From Gamarada debralockiae (lineage: Eukaryota > Ascomycota > Leotiomycetes > Helotiales > Hyphodiscaceae): a DNA stretch of 64,000 nt. The notes below the pieces were generated by a model. That model saw nothing but the letters and a program-made list of their open reading frames with translations. It was not told the origin of the DNA and ran no database searches. Both the position numbers and the translations under genes were made by a program. This document shows positions 23,441 through 35,819 of this stretch, one piece after another. The stretch lies in assembly GCA_002803225.1 (NCBI GenBank), contig NXFV01000997.1, forward strand, positions 1 to 64,000, in the 5' to 3' direction. Position 1 is the first letter of the stretch, and each line of letters starts with the position of its first letter.

Positions 23441-26400
23441 GGCTGCGGTTAGAGTAGGACTTGGGACTCGGGGGATTCCTTTACTTGGTTTTGGCATAGG
23501 CCGTAGATTAAGTTGTGGGGAAAGTGTGGCAGAGGGTGCCATTTCCTTGTTTTATTTAATGACAAGTAGAATATACAGAATTGAAAGTTATGATCGTATG
23601 CGAAAATGAAGCTTGAGGGGAATAACTCCGTCGTCGCTGCCTAACACATGTGACTGCACCACCTTTCAACTTTCGGGCCCTACCACCTTGTAACAGCTGA
23701 GTTTAATAGATTCCTGAAGCTATTGCTGCACTGCTTTGAGTAAAAGAAGACAAGTTTGTATCAGAAACGGAGCTGGCAACCAAAGAATGCGTCTTTTCCT
23801 CTCCAAGGAGAAGTTGGTCTAGAAGAACCAGAAAGATAGGCTGCACTAAATATTCTTAAGGACAATGACCCACAGTGATTTGCAGCTTTACACAGACTCT
23901 TTTTTGCTGCTGCGTGCAGAGACAGGGGATGTTAATTCCTTGCTCCTGTGTGTATTGTTTGTCTAAGGCATGAAGGAACAATCGACCCAACGTGAAGATG
24001 CCAATTGAAAGGAAACTGTAAAAATCATAATCATGGTGGCAAAGAGCATAACAATGAAACTTATTGAACCGTGACAGAACTGTCTGGTGGGAGTCTGGCA
24101 TGAAGTGATTACAAGAATGGAAGTTGAATGGAAGACGGCAAAACCAAAGGCATCTTGCGTCCTTTTCAAAAGTAGCACTGACTTCTGACCCAATGATTCA
24201 CACCAAAAATGACCAATCATCATCGCTGATGATTGGAGAGGAGTCTATTGGATCAAAACATGTTTGTTACAGTATTACTGCTTGCTGTTGTTGTTACGCC
24301 TCCACTATAGCACAAATGTGTCAAGCGAGGCTAGACGACTGTAAGACCTTGAGGTTTCTTGCCTTGCCTTTGATGTTGACGAACCTTAAATACCGTTCAA
24401 GACTGCAAAGCAAAGGGCCTAGCCATCCCCCTAATCTCGGAGAATTATTTCAATCTAGTATTCTGTCTCACTAAGAATCCAACTTTGACAACCCCGCATC
24501 TGAGAGCAGCCGCTGGATGCTTCAAGCTTCCACAAATTATGCTTACCTAGAAACCCAACCCCGCGAAAGTGGCCCAAAATTACTAGATTCAGAGTGTGGT
24601 CCGTGGTGCTACTCCATCAACAATCAGTTTGGAAATCCTCGCGTGACACATAATCGCAGTCGCCACTTGAGCCGCTAACCCTGCTTACAATTGATCGATT
24701 TGCAAACAGCAAGAAAAAAAAGTTTCATTGGCCATGGCCATGCTCTACGGAAGGTTCGGACCTAGGCACCTCGATCATAACAGTAATCATAAACGATTAT
24801 AATCTTGAAAGATCTGCGGCAGCAAAGGTGGCAAAGTAAAAATGAGAGGTAACGCTCAAATTCTTCAAAGGAGAGGAATAATTCCAGTGAGAACTCTCCA
24901 TCTGCCGTCGCATGAATTGGTGGAAGACTTCCCTGCTAAGCCGACGTGAAGCAAGAGATCAAAAGAAAGATGCAAAGCGAAAGATGTAGTCACGAGGTCA
25001 TCACTTCAAAACCAAATAAGCACAGGGATTTTGCATTTTTCCAAGGGTATCGGACAGATGAGGAAAGCTTCCAGAAAAGAGACTTGCTTCTCTGCATGAC
25101 GACTGCAGGAGGAGGCGGCAGGAAGGCGCGAAAACTGTCTCGCGATAGGCTCCCGTTTCGGTCTGATACGGTAGATAGCTTAAATGACGACGCCACATTA
25201 ATATGCGGTACAGTACGGATAGCGTTTGTTGCTTGAACCGAGGAAAGCACGAGATGAGGACTGAGATTGGAATGTTAGCAGATTAATCCAAAAATTTTGC
25301 GGGGGAAAAGAGCAGAGACGTGTGTGAGGATGTTCCAAGAGACGGCCGACGCTCCCCAGCCTTGTCCGTTGACCTGCTTGTTTTGGAGACTTGGCCGTCG
25401 GGATGGCTGATAGTTTACTGTAGGAATCGCAGACCTGTATAGATTTGAATTTGTTGCGTTTCTCGTTGCGTTTGACGAGTCAAGTCTGGGATCAAGGTGT
25501 CGAAATGTCGAACCTGAGAACGACAGCGCTGCCAAGCCCACAATCATCGATTGTGACAGTGAGCGTGTACGTACTAGCTCACGGATGAACTCCGTATCTC
25601 TCAGTACTCATAATTATTTCGTGCAGAGTTCTCCATACATAATCAGCTCTATCGAAGTTGATAACCTTTTCCACATTTTGAGGATTTGGGCCAGTACGAA
25701 TCGTTAACGTACCTACCTCTCTTTCCCAAGATCCCTGCAGGAACCGAGGCTACGCTCGCTGAGGCTATTAAAGCGGATGCTAAAAGTTCAAGCATAGACC
25801 TGGCCAGACGGGTGAGAAGAAGCTCAGAACCGGTCCGACTGCTATCAAATTAGCAACGGCCACGCCATCTCGAAACCTTTTGCTTCCAGAACATTGCCCC
25901 TTTCGGCTGTTCTGGCTCTCAGTGAATACAGTAATCACGACACCTTATCGGCGCCACGATCTTCAGTCTCTTCTGCACCACAACAAACTTCTCCTTGCAT
26001 ATCCTTGAAGTGTCCAGGTGTGTTCGCGGCTCGTCGTAAGTCGCGCATACGTTCCTTGCTTTTTACGCTTACTTTCGGCCCATTTGGGAAATTTCCCTCT
26101 GTTTTCATCCTCTGCAGGCTTGATTTGTTCGCTTGTCCGAAACCCAAACTTTCATGATCTTCATATCTTCCAGATCAGGGTCCTTGATTCGCCGCCCATC
26201 AAGCGAGCGCTACTCTTATCTGTGGATCTTTAAGATGAGACTACCGGCAGCCCGCACAGCCATCAGGGGTTGCATGACCAGGGATTGGTGGTGGCACCAT
26301 TTTCTTGGGTGGAAGCTTCGCAGAAGCTTCGTTGATTTGATAGATTCAGACTCATGGCAAGGGGGTTTGGTGCTGGTTTTCGTATATCGGGCATGCCGGA

Positions 26401-26695
26401 TAATCTCCAGATCAGTACGTGGGATTCTATCACGCTGGTCCCTATTCTGACAAGTGTAGACGGGTGGAGGTTTGCCAAGATAGTTGCTAGATAGCGATGG
26501 GGAGGTGGGAAGCAGAGAGTTCTGGCTACCCTCCCGTCTATTTAATGCAGGGCATATCCCATACCTCTGAGTTTCGAAAGTATCGGTCTCGTGCTCCTTC
26601 AAGGCCCTGATCCATCCTCTCACCAACGACGTGCGGAGCAATTCTAGTCAACCGCTTTCTTCTTTTCAAAGGTTTAACAGACGCATACAGTCAAG
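23441..26695. other. long intergenic stretch upstream of the permease
   Basis: About 3.2 kb with only short ORFs that show no domain, signal peptide or repeat. The last ~800 nt are C/T-rich and probably hold the promoter and 5' leader of the permease. I see no RNA gene or transposon ends. Confidence 0.4.
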
Positions 26696-28567
26696 ATGGG
26701 TGTCGACGAGATGGGCTCGAAAGACAAGTATGATACCGACATTGAGGCGTCCGGTGCGACGTCTCCAGTTGGAGGAATCGAGGTGTCCGAAGGCGAAAGC
26801 GGAAAGCTGAAGAGATCTCTCAAGGGCAGACACATGCAGATGATAGCCATCGGTGGATCTATCGGTGCTGGTCTTTTCGTTGGATCTGGTAGTGCTTTGA
26901 ACTCTGGCGGTCCAGCTTCGCTGGTCATTGACTTCATAATCATTGGTATTATGCTGCTACTCACAGTCAACGCTCTTGGAGAACTTGCTGGTAAGATCGC
27001 CTCCAACCTAAGAATAGTGCCAAGCTAACCATGTACAGCTCTCTACCCTGTCGCTGGTGCTTTCTTCAATTACTCTGTCCGCTTCATCGATCCTGCTTGG
27101 GGTTTCGCCATGGGCTGGAACTACGCCATGAATTGGCTCGTTGTGCTTCCTTTCGAATTGACGGCTGCCGGTGTAACAATTGCGTTCTGGACGGACCCAG
27201 ACCAGAGCGGCAATCCTTCGATCAATGTCGGAGTGTGGATCACCATTTTCTTGGTGCTGGTCACCATTATCAACATCTTCGGAGTTAAGGGATACGGAGA
27301 AGTCGAATTCGCCCTCGGTCTGATCAAAGTTATCGCAGTCATCGGCTTCATTATTTTGGGTATAATCATTGACTGTGGTGGAACTGGACACCAAGGATAT
27401 ATCGGTGCCAAATACTGGCATGATCCAGGAGCGTTCCGAAACGGGTTCAAAGGATTCTGCTCGGTGTTCGTTACCGCCTCCTTCGCTTTCGGTGGAACTG
27501 AGCTTGTCGGCCTCGCTGCCGCTGAAGCTGCCAACCCTCGCAAGACGATCCCCAAGGCAACAAAGGTTTGTGTTCTCAGATTCCTTTTTTTTTTTTTTTC
27601 ATTACAGAGTATTTTAGGAGTAGCGAGGAGGATCACCTCTTATCCTCGCTTCTCCTGAAACAAACTCGGCACTCCCAATCCTTTCCAGAAGAAGCTATGC
27701 TGACTCCAAAATCCTGAACAGCAAGTGTTCTGGCGTATCACCCTGTTCTACGTTATTTCGCTCTTCATTCTTGGCCTCATCGTTCCTTCTGATAACCCGA
27801 CTCTTTCCAAGGCATCCGGAGGCAACACCAGTTACTCTCCCTTCGTCCTGTCCTTCAGACTCGCCAGCATCAAGGTCCTTCCCTCAATCTTCAACGCGGT
27901 TATCACCTTGTCCGTTATCTCCGTTGCTAACTCGTGTACATTCGCCTCGACCCGCACTATCCAAGCTCTTTGCGCTAAGAACATGGGACCAAAATGGGGT
28001 GCGAAGGTGGATAAGCGCGGACGCCCCTACATCGTCTTGATCGTCTCCCTCCTCTTCGGCTGCCTCGCCTACATCAACGAGGCTCCCTCAGGAAGCACAA
28101 TTTTCACTTGGCTTCTGTCCTTGTCCGGTCTCTCCAACTTCTTTACCTGGGGGTCGATCTGTTTCGCACACATCCGATTCCGTAAGGCTTGGGCGAGAGC
28201 CGGCCGAACGACCGATGACCTGCCTTTCGCCGCCATGTTCGGCACAATTGGTTCTTGGATTGGACTTGGCTTAAACATTCTCTGCCTTATCGCCCAATTC
28301 TATGTTGCTTTATTCCCCATTGGCGGAAGTCCTGATGCGAAGGCCTTCTTTGAGTCGTATCTTGCTGCTCCCATTGTCATCTTGTTCTTTGTCGGATATA
28401 AGATCTACTACAAGCAATGGACCATCGGTGTCAAGTCCAGCGAGATCGATGTTGATGAGGGTAGACGTGAAGTCGACTTTGTTGCTTTCAGACGGGAGTT
28501 GGACGATGAGCGCGCGGAGAAGGCAACATGGCCTATCTGGAAGAGATGGTGGGATTTCTGGATGTAG
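26696..28567 (+). CDS. amino-acid permease (YAT/GAP-type APC transporter)
   Basis: Three exons: 26696-26990, 27039-27565, 27722-28567; introns 48 and 156 nt, the second with a long T tract; 555 aa. After a ~45-residue hydrophilic N-terminus the first helix carries the signature IAIGGSIGAGLFVGSGSAL. Further landmarks are VNALGELAALYPVAGAF, FAMGWNYAMNWLVVLPFEL, FGGTELVGLAAAEAANPRKT, and ANSCTFASTRTIQALC. About twelve membrane segments can be counted, and the tail is Trp-rich and cytosolic (WPIWKRWWDFW). Members import amino acids across the plasma membrane by proton symport. Substrate range cannot be read from the sequence. Length is normal for the family and the gene looks intact. Confidence 0.93.
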
Positions 28568-29419
28568 ATTTACGATTTGTTGTATATACCCTAGTGTAAA
28601 TGGTCTGTTGATGGTGTTAGAGTAAAGTTGAATGTAAGTGAAGATCCGAACAGAGCAAAAATCATATGATGTTCTTACAGACACCCAAAAACAAGATTCT
28701 TTCTATCAACACCTGTTGTCGAAACGGCTTGCCCATCGTGATACCTCAGATGCTGAAACTCTAGAGGTATGAAGTGAGGCACCACGATCACCCTCAATAA
28801 ATTTCAACGACTCTCCTTGCCGTCTGCAAAGGTCTTTCCCACAAGGTGAAAGAGAATGTGACGATTTAGCACACAAATTTCGCCGCAAAAACGACGCGCA
28901 TTACCCATATTCTCTTGTCACTGATGCAACGATTCGTACAGATAGCCCGTAGATGACTCTATCCCGCTTTACGAACGGGTGTTATGATTCGAATAATGCT
29001 GCTACTCGCAGGAAGAGGAGACAACCGGAGTTGGGCTCTACCATATTGTTACGGTGATGAAGAAATTGATGGGAGCTGGATAGTTGAACGCCCTGGGCGG
29101 GAAGATGTTGGATGCACAGATGAAGAGTTGTTATAAAATGGTTAATATTGAAAGTCTACAGTAGGGGTATCAAGGGCGTGGCGGACGTCAGGGAGGTTGT
29201 GGTTGTTACTCAATGGTTGCTTTCGGAGAAGATGTTAGGGAGCGGGAAGATCCAATTTCCCCATGTCGTGAACTACCCTACCGCATAAACTCCTTTCTTA
29301 CCTTACCTCATTCAGATTATCGAGATTACGAATTTCCAAATGCGACAGTAAGGAGCTAAGCCGTCACTTCCAACGGAACCTTCGACCTAGAGCTGCATTG
29401 GAACGAAAGAGGGTAAAAC
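28568..29419. other. intergenic, nothing recognised
   Basis: Downstream of the permease. No ORF with protein features, no inverted ends. Confidence 0.4.
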
Positions 29420-29852
29420 AAAAAATTTGGGGAGGCAAGGTCAATTGGAAAAGCCTGGGCGCAAACCCCCAGAACTAACCGCTGAGCAGCGCCGTGCTGT
29501 GAGAGAAGCAACTGCGGATTCGGCCAGGGTTGAAATACAACCTTTCGCGGATCCGCGTTCCCATAACGGTATTGTTATAAGGGCAGCGCTAGAACGGGAA
29601 GAGTAGGAAGTCCACAAGGCCCAAATGCGGCTGACTGAGAAGCAGGAGGCTGAAAAAATTGAGCAGGAGAAGGCTGAACAGGAGAATCCGAAGACAGCGA
29701 TAACAGAGGATCCTATGGAGGCCGAAGCCCAGCAGGAGCAGAGCCATGAGAAGTTCAAGAGGATGGCTATCGCACCAAATGTCAGTAGAGCGGTGCTCGA
29801 TGCACTGCTGCCGCTCAGGGAAGCGAGGCTCAAAAGGGAGAGCTCACCATGA
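29420..29852 (+). pseudogene. relic of a charged, coiled-coil-like ORF
   Basis: One frame stays open from about 29420 to 29852 except for a single TAG at 29604-29606. It encodes GRKPPELTAEQRRAV..., then after the stop a strongly charged Glu/Gln/Lys-rich helix (QEAEKIEQEKAEQEN). A TAG in a Gln/Glu-rich run fits a CAG-to-TAG (C-to-T) change. I do not recognise the family; the tail region of a transposase is possible. It sits at the edge of the HET-fragment zone. Confidence 0.3.
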
Positions 29853-30316
29853 GAAGGTTCAAAAGAGAGGTTGAAGTGTTGGTCGAAAAGAAGACTATGG
29901 GGACGAGCACTGAGAAAGAGAGGGCCGCAGGCGACGCCGTCCCACAAGATCGAGAAAAAAAACTTCCCAAAGTCTGATACTCCGTCTGGGCAACAAGGCA
30001 CTGCCGCTGTGAATTCGAAGAAGAGAAAACCAGGGATCGAAGCACCAGAGGATTCAAAGAATTCTTATGCCAAAAAGTCAAAAGGCGTCTTTTATTCTTG
30101 ATTCAACTCGCTTTGGGATCCGTAGGTGGAGTAAGCTCTACACTATGGAGTAAGCCAAACCATGCGTAAGATGGGAAAGTTGGTCTGAGCTAGCATACCA
30201 TACAACACTATTAGGCAGCTATTGAATGGCTCATTTTGTCATTTCATTCCACATCTACTTTAAACCTGCTCAGAATTCGCGTAATCTAGTGTTTTGGCCA
30301 TTCTGCACTCATCACA

Positions 30317-31557
30317 TCAATTCGATCTGTTCAAGTTTTCCCAAACCATCTTCCTTGTATTCAGAGCCGAGCCGTCCATCCACTCCGAGGCATATGTTTC
30401 ACGAAGGGAATCATAATGAGCGGTACCCTTTCGTAGCACATAGGGAATCTGGCCACCCAGAAGTACAAAGACTTCATCTCCAAGCTCTGTGTTCCATGGG
30501 GCATAGTCCAACGTACCCCTGCTTTGTCACGAAAATCCTCTGACCCCAGACAGTATCCAGGAGAATCTTGCTCCAGTCAATGAAGTCCCTCGCGAAAGCT
30601 TTGTCTTCAAGACTCGCCAGCGTATACAAGTTCAGGTAGTGAGAGTTGCATTCCCGTGTTGATCCTGATGGAGGCAAAGAAGCTGCAGGGAAGAAGGAAC
30701 CAAGTCAAGTGCTCCTAGTACTCCGACCCAGCCAGATCCTGAGGAATTCTAAGATTTGCGTTGTGGAATGCCAATCTCTTGGGCTTGCTGCGGCAAGGGT
30801 CTTCAAGATAATATATAGGGTCGACTTGACGGATCCGTATCTCGAGCGAGGATCAGGTGAGGAGACAGTAAAGTTGGCCCGTTCGACGAGGATAGGAAAT
30901 TGAGATTGCGGGACAGGGGAACTGCACACTTGGAAGTACTGTTTGTTCTAATTGTAGGCTTCCAATATGAATGATTTTATCAATGAAGAGTCCATGCAGA
31001 ACAAGCTCGGCCATGTTTCCATGGATCTGCGGCGGGGCTTGGTGATTGCTAGAAGCGTTGAACTTTCGTCTACGAACGGTAAAGGGTGCCAGTAGTGGTT
31101 TGGGTCTTCCTGGGCTGTCTACGCACGTCCAAAATAAGGGCATGCAAAAAAATAAAATAAAAAAATATTTATATATATATATATAATTAAGTATAGAAGT
31201 GCTAGTCAACTCCCCACCTCTTTTTGCGTCTATCCAGGGTGCATTGCAAAGCGCTGGATCCGATGGAGTAACAGGCCAAGCAACCATATGCAAGAAACGA
31301 GAAAAAGTCCAGAACATACAGCACAAAGCGAAAAAGTATGAATTCCTTTGAAACATTGCACGGCGTCTCGAGGCATCCAAGGAATTGATGACTCCTTGTA
31401 CGCCACTCTTATGCATACGCTCCAGGACGACGATGGACCTCAATTCATCTTCGGGACCGAGCCAGACGATGACAGTAGAAGCACGTACCACAATCCAGAT
31501 GTTCAGCGAGAATTCTCGGTCGCAAAACTTAAAAATGTCCTTGAGGATCTGGCCCAC
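30317..31557 (-). pseudogene. HET-domain gene remnant
   Basis: On minus the recognisable order is RASTVIVWLGPEDE and VLERMHKSGVQGVI (HET central part), then NMAELVLHGLFIDKIIHI. After a decayed stretch come TVWGQRIFVTKQGYVGL and, in a different frame, APWNTELGDEVFVLLGGQIP and YVLRKGTAHY. The last pieces are the usual HET C-terminal block (R-x-F-x-T-xx-GY-x-G-L ... GD-x-x-x-x-L-GG-xx-P-Y-x-LR). The N-terminal ALSYxWG block is missing, and an AT-repeat tract interrupts the middle. Part of it (31038-31483) is duplicated at 39394-39815. Confidence 0.75.
31038..31483. repeat. segmental duplication, copy 1
   Basis: Direct copy of 39394-39815 with most bases identical by eye, starting TTGGTGATTGCTAGAAGCG and ending GATGACAGTAGAAGCA. 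The largest difference is a variable A/T microsatellite (31145-31191 here, a plain A run in copy 2). Confidence 0.9.
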
Positions 31558-31594
31558 TGATCATAAATCATAACGTAGAACTTTCAAATTTCTA

Positions 31595-32474
31595 CTATGG
31601 CCTTTTTCTAAGATAGAAAAAGAGGCCGATACTTGCCAGAAGCACCATTCCTAGCAAAGTGCCGACGAGGCCTCTTAAAATTACCCCAATATGCATGGAA
31701 GACCCATTTTCTACTGTAGGTGTTGTCGAAGGCTGGTTTAGTTCGGTGATTGGCTTACTGGCAATGGGAGTTGCTGAGTGTTGGATAAATGTCGTCGTGA
31801 CCCATCCTGGGAGCCGTGACAGAGAACTCACACTACTCGCGGACGAAGGTGAGTTAACTTGCACGAGAACCTCTAAGCGTACGGTATCACATGCTAGTAC
31901 AGTGGAGCCAATGTCGATAAAAGTGTACGTGAAACAATACGGATAGGTTCTCTGCATGCTGTAATTCTTCAGCGAGTTGGAGCATTACTGAGTCTAACGG
32001 ACACATACCATTGCAGAACTAACGGGTCATTTTGGCACGAACCAGTGCACTCACAAGCGGCGGTTGAATCATAGCAACGCGTATGGAAGCCACACTCGAA
32101 GGGAGTATTGATTCCATTCCGTTGGGTGTAAGTGTTGCAGCATCCAACTACACTGTATGCGGACTGCTGGCCACAATATGGAGCCTGACTTCCGCAGGTT
32201 AATGCGTATGCTATTATACATGAGCCAGGCGTGAAAAACACTATGGTCGTATCTTACAGTCAATGATTTCATAGCCACAAGTGTTGGAAGGAGGCTGTTG
32301 CTGTCGTTTAGCGAGCTCAGCGAAGGCTGTTGTTGTTGGCTCGACGGTCTGAATGATCTTGGATATTTTGGCCTTGAAGGTTTGCCTTGGTAGATCCAAT
32401 TGGAAACATATCACTAGCTGAATAATATATAATAAAAGTCCTACTAGCCGTACACATAATATATGTAAAGACAT
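31595..32474 (-). CDS. Cys-rich single-pass membrane protein, hypothetical
   Basis: Three exons on minus: 32258-32474, 32009-32210, 31595-31958; introns 47 and 50 nt; 260 aa. The start gives a hydrophobic signal/anchor (LLLYIIQLVICF). The ectodomain holds about a dozen cysteines: TCGSQ, YCGQQ, VGCCNTY, FECGFHTRCYD, ACECTGSC, and QCMQRTYPYC after splicing. A Ser/Thr/Pro-rich stalk (SSASSVSSLSRLP and later TELNQPSTTPT) precedes one transmembrane helix near the C-terminus (LVGTLLGMVLLASIGLFFYL) and a very short basic tail. This is the general build of fungal wall-sensor-like or SKG6/Mid2-like surface proteins, but the family is not identified. It is intact although both neighbours are HET fragments or repeats. 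Confidence 0.75.
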
Positions 32475-33584
32475 TCGAGTGCGATTAGGTCGATGGAAAC
32501 GAGCACTGAAAGGCGCACAAACGTTGGTTCAAGAGTTCCAATATGGGGTAGGAAAATGGCCAGAGATAAAGGTATGATGACCCATTTTATCGACTGCGAG
32601 CCTGCGGAGTGAGCCGACTGATTCCTGAACAGATGTGGCGCCTCCGGACCATGCGTTGTTTTCTTTTTGATGCTGAGGCTGGGATGGCGTAAATCAGCCG
32701 GCCCCTCCCGACCATGCGTTGTTTTCTTTTTGATGCTGAAGTTGGGATGGCGTAGATCAGCCGGTCCTTTTACGTTGCTCTTCAATCCGTGGGGATTCAC
32801 AGATTGAAACCATTGCACATCTTTTAGCATTTCGTGCATGTCCTGACCTATCTCCTCGCTAAAGAACTTTCAGCTGAAAACTGTTTCAGGAGTCCATGGG
32901 TGGGAGGTTGGCAAGTGCCAGGCGTGAGGTTACACAAAATTACAGTGGACCGGAGATGCTATGTTTTCCAATATTAAGGTCTCATTCGATTTGCTAGTTT
33001 GATGGAATTCAATGTTGGATATGATCAAATCGCGCATGGCCATTTTCCCGGATAATTTACAAATGACCCTCTGAGGGCGTTTCACCAAACAGGGATCTCT
33101 GACTTGTTTTGTATAAGTCAAATTTAACCATACCATCTCGTAAAATTTTAGATTATTTGGAGTATAAAAAGGGAGTGTTCAAAGTGCTGTTATATTTTTG
33201 TGTTTTCGTGTTTTAATGTTTTGACCCTTTGAGGCCTAAAGCCTGTGCTATGGTGGAGGAAATCCTCCGCAGACATGTCTCATATTTAGATTCAACCTAT
33301 TTTCTTCCTTTTTCTTTTTCGATTTGGCCAAGAATGGGATTTGATCAAATCAGACTGGAGCAAATCTCGCTGACCAAATCTAGAAATAAGATGCACACAC
33401 ACGTCTGGCCACATTTCAAACTGTGATTAACCCAACAAATCGGTCGGGGCTTCATTCTAGCTCGAGCAGAATCATGGCTGAGATTTCGTCTTATGTGCCT
33501 ATCGTTATGTCAAAATGCCCGCGTTGGACAAATTAAATACTCCTCGAGCACTATACTGCGTGACGTCAAAATCCAAAATCGGTG
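32475..33584. other. intergenic with tandem repeat; promoter side of the 33585 gene
   Basis: Apart from the 63-bp repeat no gene is supported. A TATA-like TATAAAAAGG lies at about 33162. Confidence 0.35.
32648..32770. repeat. 63-bp tandem duplication
   Basis: Two adjacent copies (starts 32648 and 32711) of a 63-bp unit beginning ACCATGCGTTGTTTTC, differing at a handful of positions. The unit is a multiple of three and stays open on minus as a 21-residue repeat (GPADLRHPxxSIKKKTTHG). Confidence 0.85.
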
Positions 33585-35430
33585 ATGAAGGACCACTCCG
33601 AAACAACATTCGAGGGCGGCAGCACTGTTCGAACGAATGGCAAAAGCATTTCCAGGCGGCTGTCTGACCTCGGCCTCAGTTTCGTCATTTTAACGATTCC
33701 AATGCTCTTGTTCTCAGCCTGTTTGATGGGACTCGTCTTCCACTTCAGAGTCACTCCTCCAAGCAAAATCTTCGAGAACCTTCACGTCGACGGACAGGAT
33801 GATGCTGGTATCTATTACGTCAGTCTCAGCGCTACCTTTCTCATCTTTATCGCATCTTGGTCGAGCAGCCTTGCACCAGCTCTTCCTGGCTTCGCCTTGA
33901 CGTTATTCTCGTATCCTCTTAGTTCCGAATTCTTCAAGTCCACGAAAAGTTCCGAGGCAAAGCAGCTTCCTACACCTTATCAACTTGCTTTAGCACTTCG
34001 TTTCCTGAATGGTGGAGGCGTAGGAGCTTTGTGGAACTGGATCAAATATCTATTCACCTGGAGGGGAAAGCGGCAGACACAGCCTCCTCTTCTCTCAATG
34101 CTTGCATCTATGGCGCTCCTTGGGAGCTTTCTCAGGTACGTAAGCGCCCTTAAAATGGACTTCAAGCTAATTCAGTTCAAGCTTTGTCGTTTTTCTAGCA
34201 GATACTTGGCTACACATCACCACATCGACGGTTAGTCTAGTTCAGGTGGCCCCTGTAACCGACGGGGTGGACTATAGCTTTCATTTATTGCCAAACTGCA
34301 CCGTTCCCGCAGATAATACCGACAATTTTGAGATGACTCGCGTTTGTGGCGTCGAAATTGGAGCCGATGGCACAATCAATCTTTTTAATGGCTCGCAGTC
34401 GCTACAGGTTCTCAACAATGCCTCATCGTCAATAATGGTCCTCAGACATGAGAATGAGTATACATACTTGGGAAGCCCCCCTTCTGAAATAATATCGCAA
34501 CGCGACTATACCGCAACAACCTTCGGGTTACGGACGCAGTGTGAACTAGTCTCGAACGAATGCAACCTCAATGCTTGGGCAGGTCCTTCCACCCCCTTCT
34601 ATTGCAGCGAGACCTTTAACGGTGATGTCACCGGAGGACAACCTTGGTACCTGTCATATTTCAACGATTCGATGATGTCCTCAAATGTATCAGGGTTCGA
34701 CTATCCAGTTCAAAATCCCTTCTATTGGGGCTTAGCAGCTCTTACCAACATAGGAATATTTCCGGAGAGCCTGAATCCAGGTATAATAGAGGGGGTTCAT
34801 GGAGGCTTGGCCTTCGTACTATTCTGCAACTCTACGCTCTACGATATCCAGTACGACTCAGTCGATGGAGTATTGACTCGCTTTGTCACGACGCCAAGCA
34901 ACACTTCGACAGCGAGCCTTTGGCAACTTCCACTGGCGCTATCGGGTTTAGGTACAGATCAGCTTAAGCAAGCAGCGAGCTTAGCTGCCGTCAGCACCTC
35001 GACTCAGGAACTAACTAATCAAATGGCCCTTGCCTTTAGCACGGTTGCCCTTGCCGTAGGTTCACAATCCGTAGGGCCGCAGCCCGCGCTCGAAGCCCAG
35101 GAGCGTACTTCTTTACTCGTCGCCCGAATACTAGCAGCGCCGTTGTTTACATTGGTCATTTCAAATCTCTTGTTTGTGGTATTGGGGATCATCCTTACTG
35201 TGATTGCAATTCCAAGGTCGGGCGGAGATTCACAGGATATCCAGGCACGACTCAGTATTATGGGGCTTGTTGCGGATCGCTTTGAGGGGCAGAGAGCGAA
35301 GCTCAGGGTTGAGAAGTTGGACCAGCTCTTCGAAGAGTGTGATGGACGGAGCAGCAAGCGAGTGGTCATTGATAGCGTTCTTGAGGGAGGGTATGAGTAT
35401 AAAGCATTGCTATTTACTAACACGGAATAA
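33585..35430 (+). CDS. multi-pass membrane protein, hypothetical
   Basis: Two exons: 33585-34135 and 34176-35430, 601 aa. The intron is only 40 nt (GTACGT...ATTCAG, branch CTAAT). It is the only splice I could fit that joins MALLGSFL to SSSFVVFLADTWLHITTS in frame. Membrane segments: FVILTIPMLLFSACLMGLVF, YYVSLSATFLIFIASW, LALTL-type helices near 100, the pair around the splice site, and a final helix LFTLVISNLLFVVLGIILTV near residue 530. Between them is a large extracellular part with N-x-S/T sites and several cysteines (CTVPADN, TQCELVSNECNLNAW). The C-terminal tail is cytosolic. The family is a fungal hypothetical one I cannot name. The first in-frame ATG at 33585 follows a GTG. Confidence 0.78.
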
Positions 35431-35819
35431 CAATTCCCGGTTTCATAGACAAAACAAAAGCTTTGAAAGTAATGTGTGGTTTAGTCGAGTCTTCTAAGAC
35501 TTTGCCGAATCTTGATTCTTGAGAACTTGGGGTGAAGAATATAATTATGGCCCCAGTCGCCATCCATTTTAAAAATGGCTGATAGACGGGCTATGGAAGT
35601 TATCCTAGAAATCGACTGAGAATCCGCAGCCAAGTAGAGTGAGAGCGCGGCATAATGACTGGATACGTAGCCAAAATACACCAGTCAAAGTAATATGAAA
35701 AGAGCTAAACTCTAACAATCAAATAGTAAGCATGCAGGCAACACCTTCCTTGCGAATGCCCGCGATGGCCCGCGATGAGCGGCTTTTCTGACAAAGGAGT
35801 TGAAGAAGCTCCTCTCATT

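Noticed and set aside
27121..27636. 171-codon ORF on minus
   Set aside because: Antisense shadow of the amino-acid permease.
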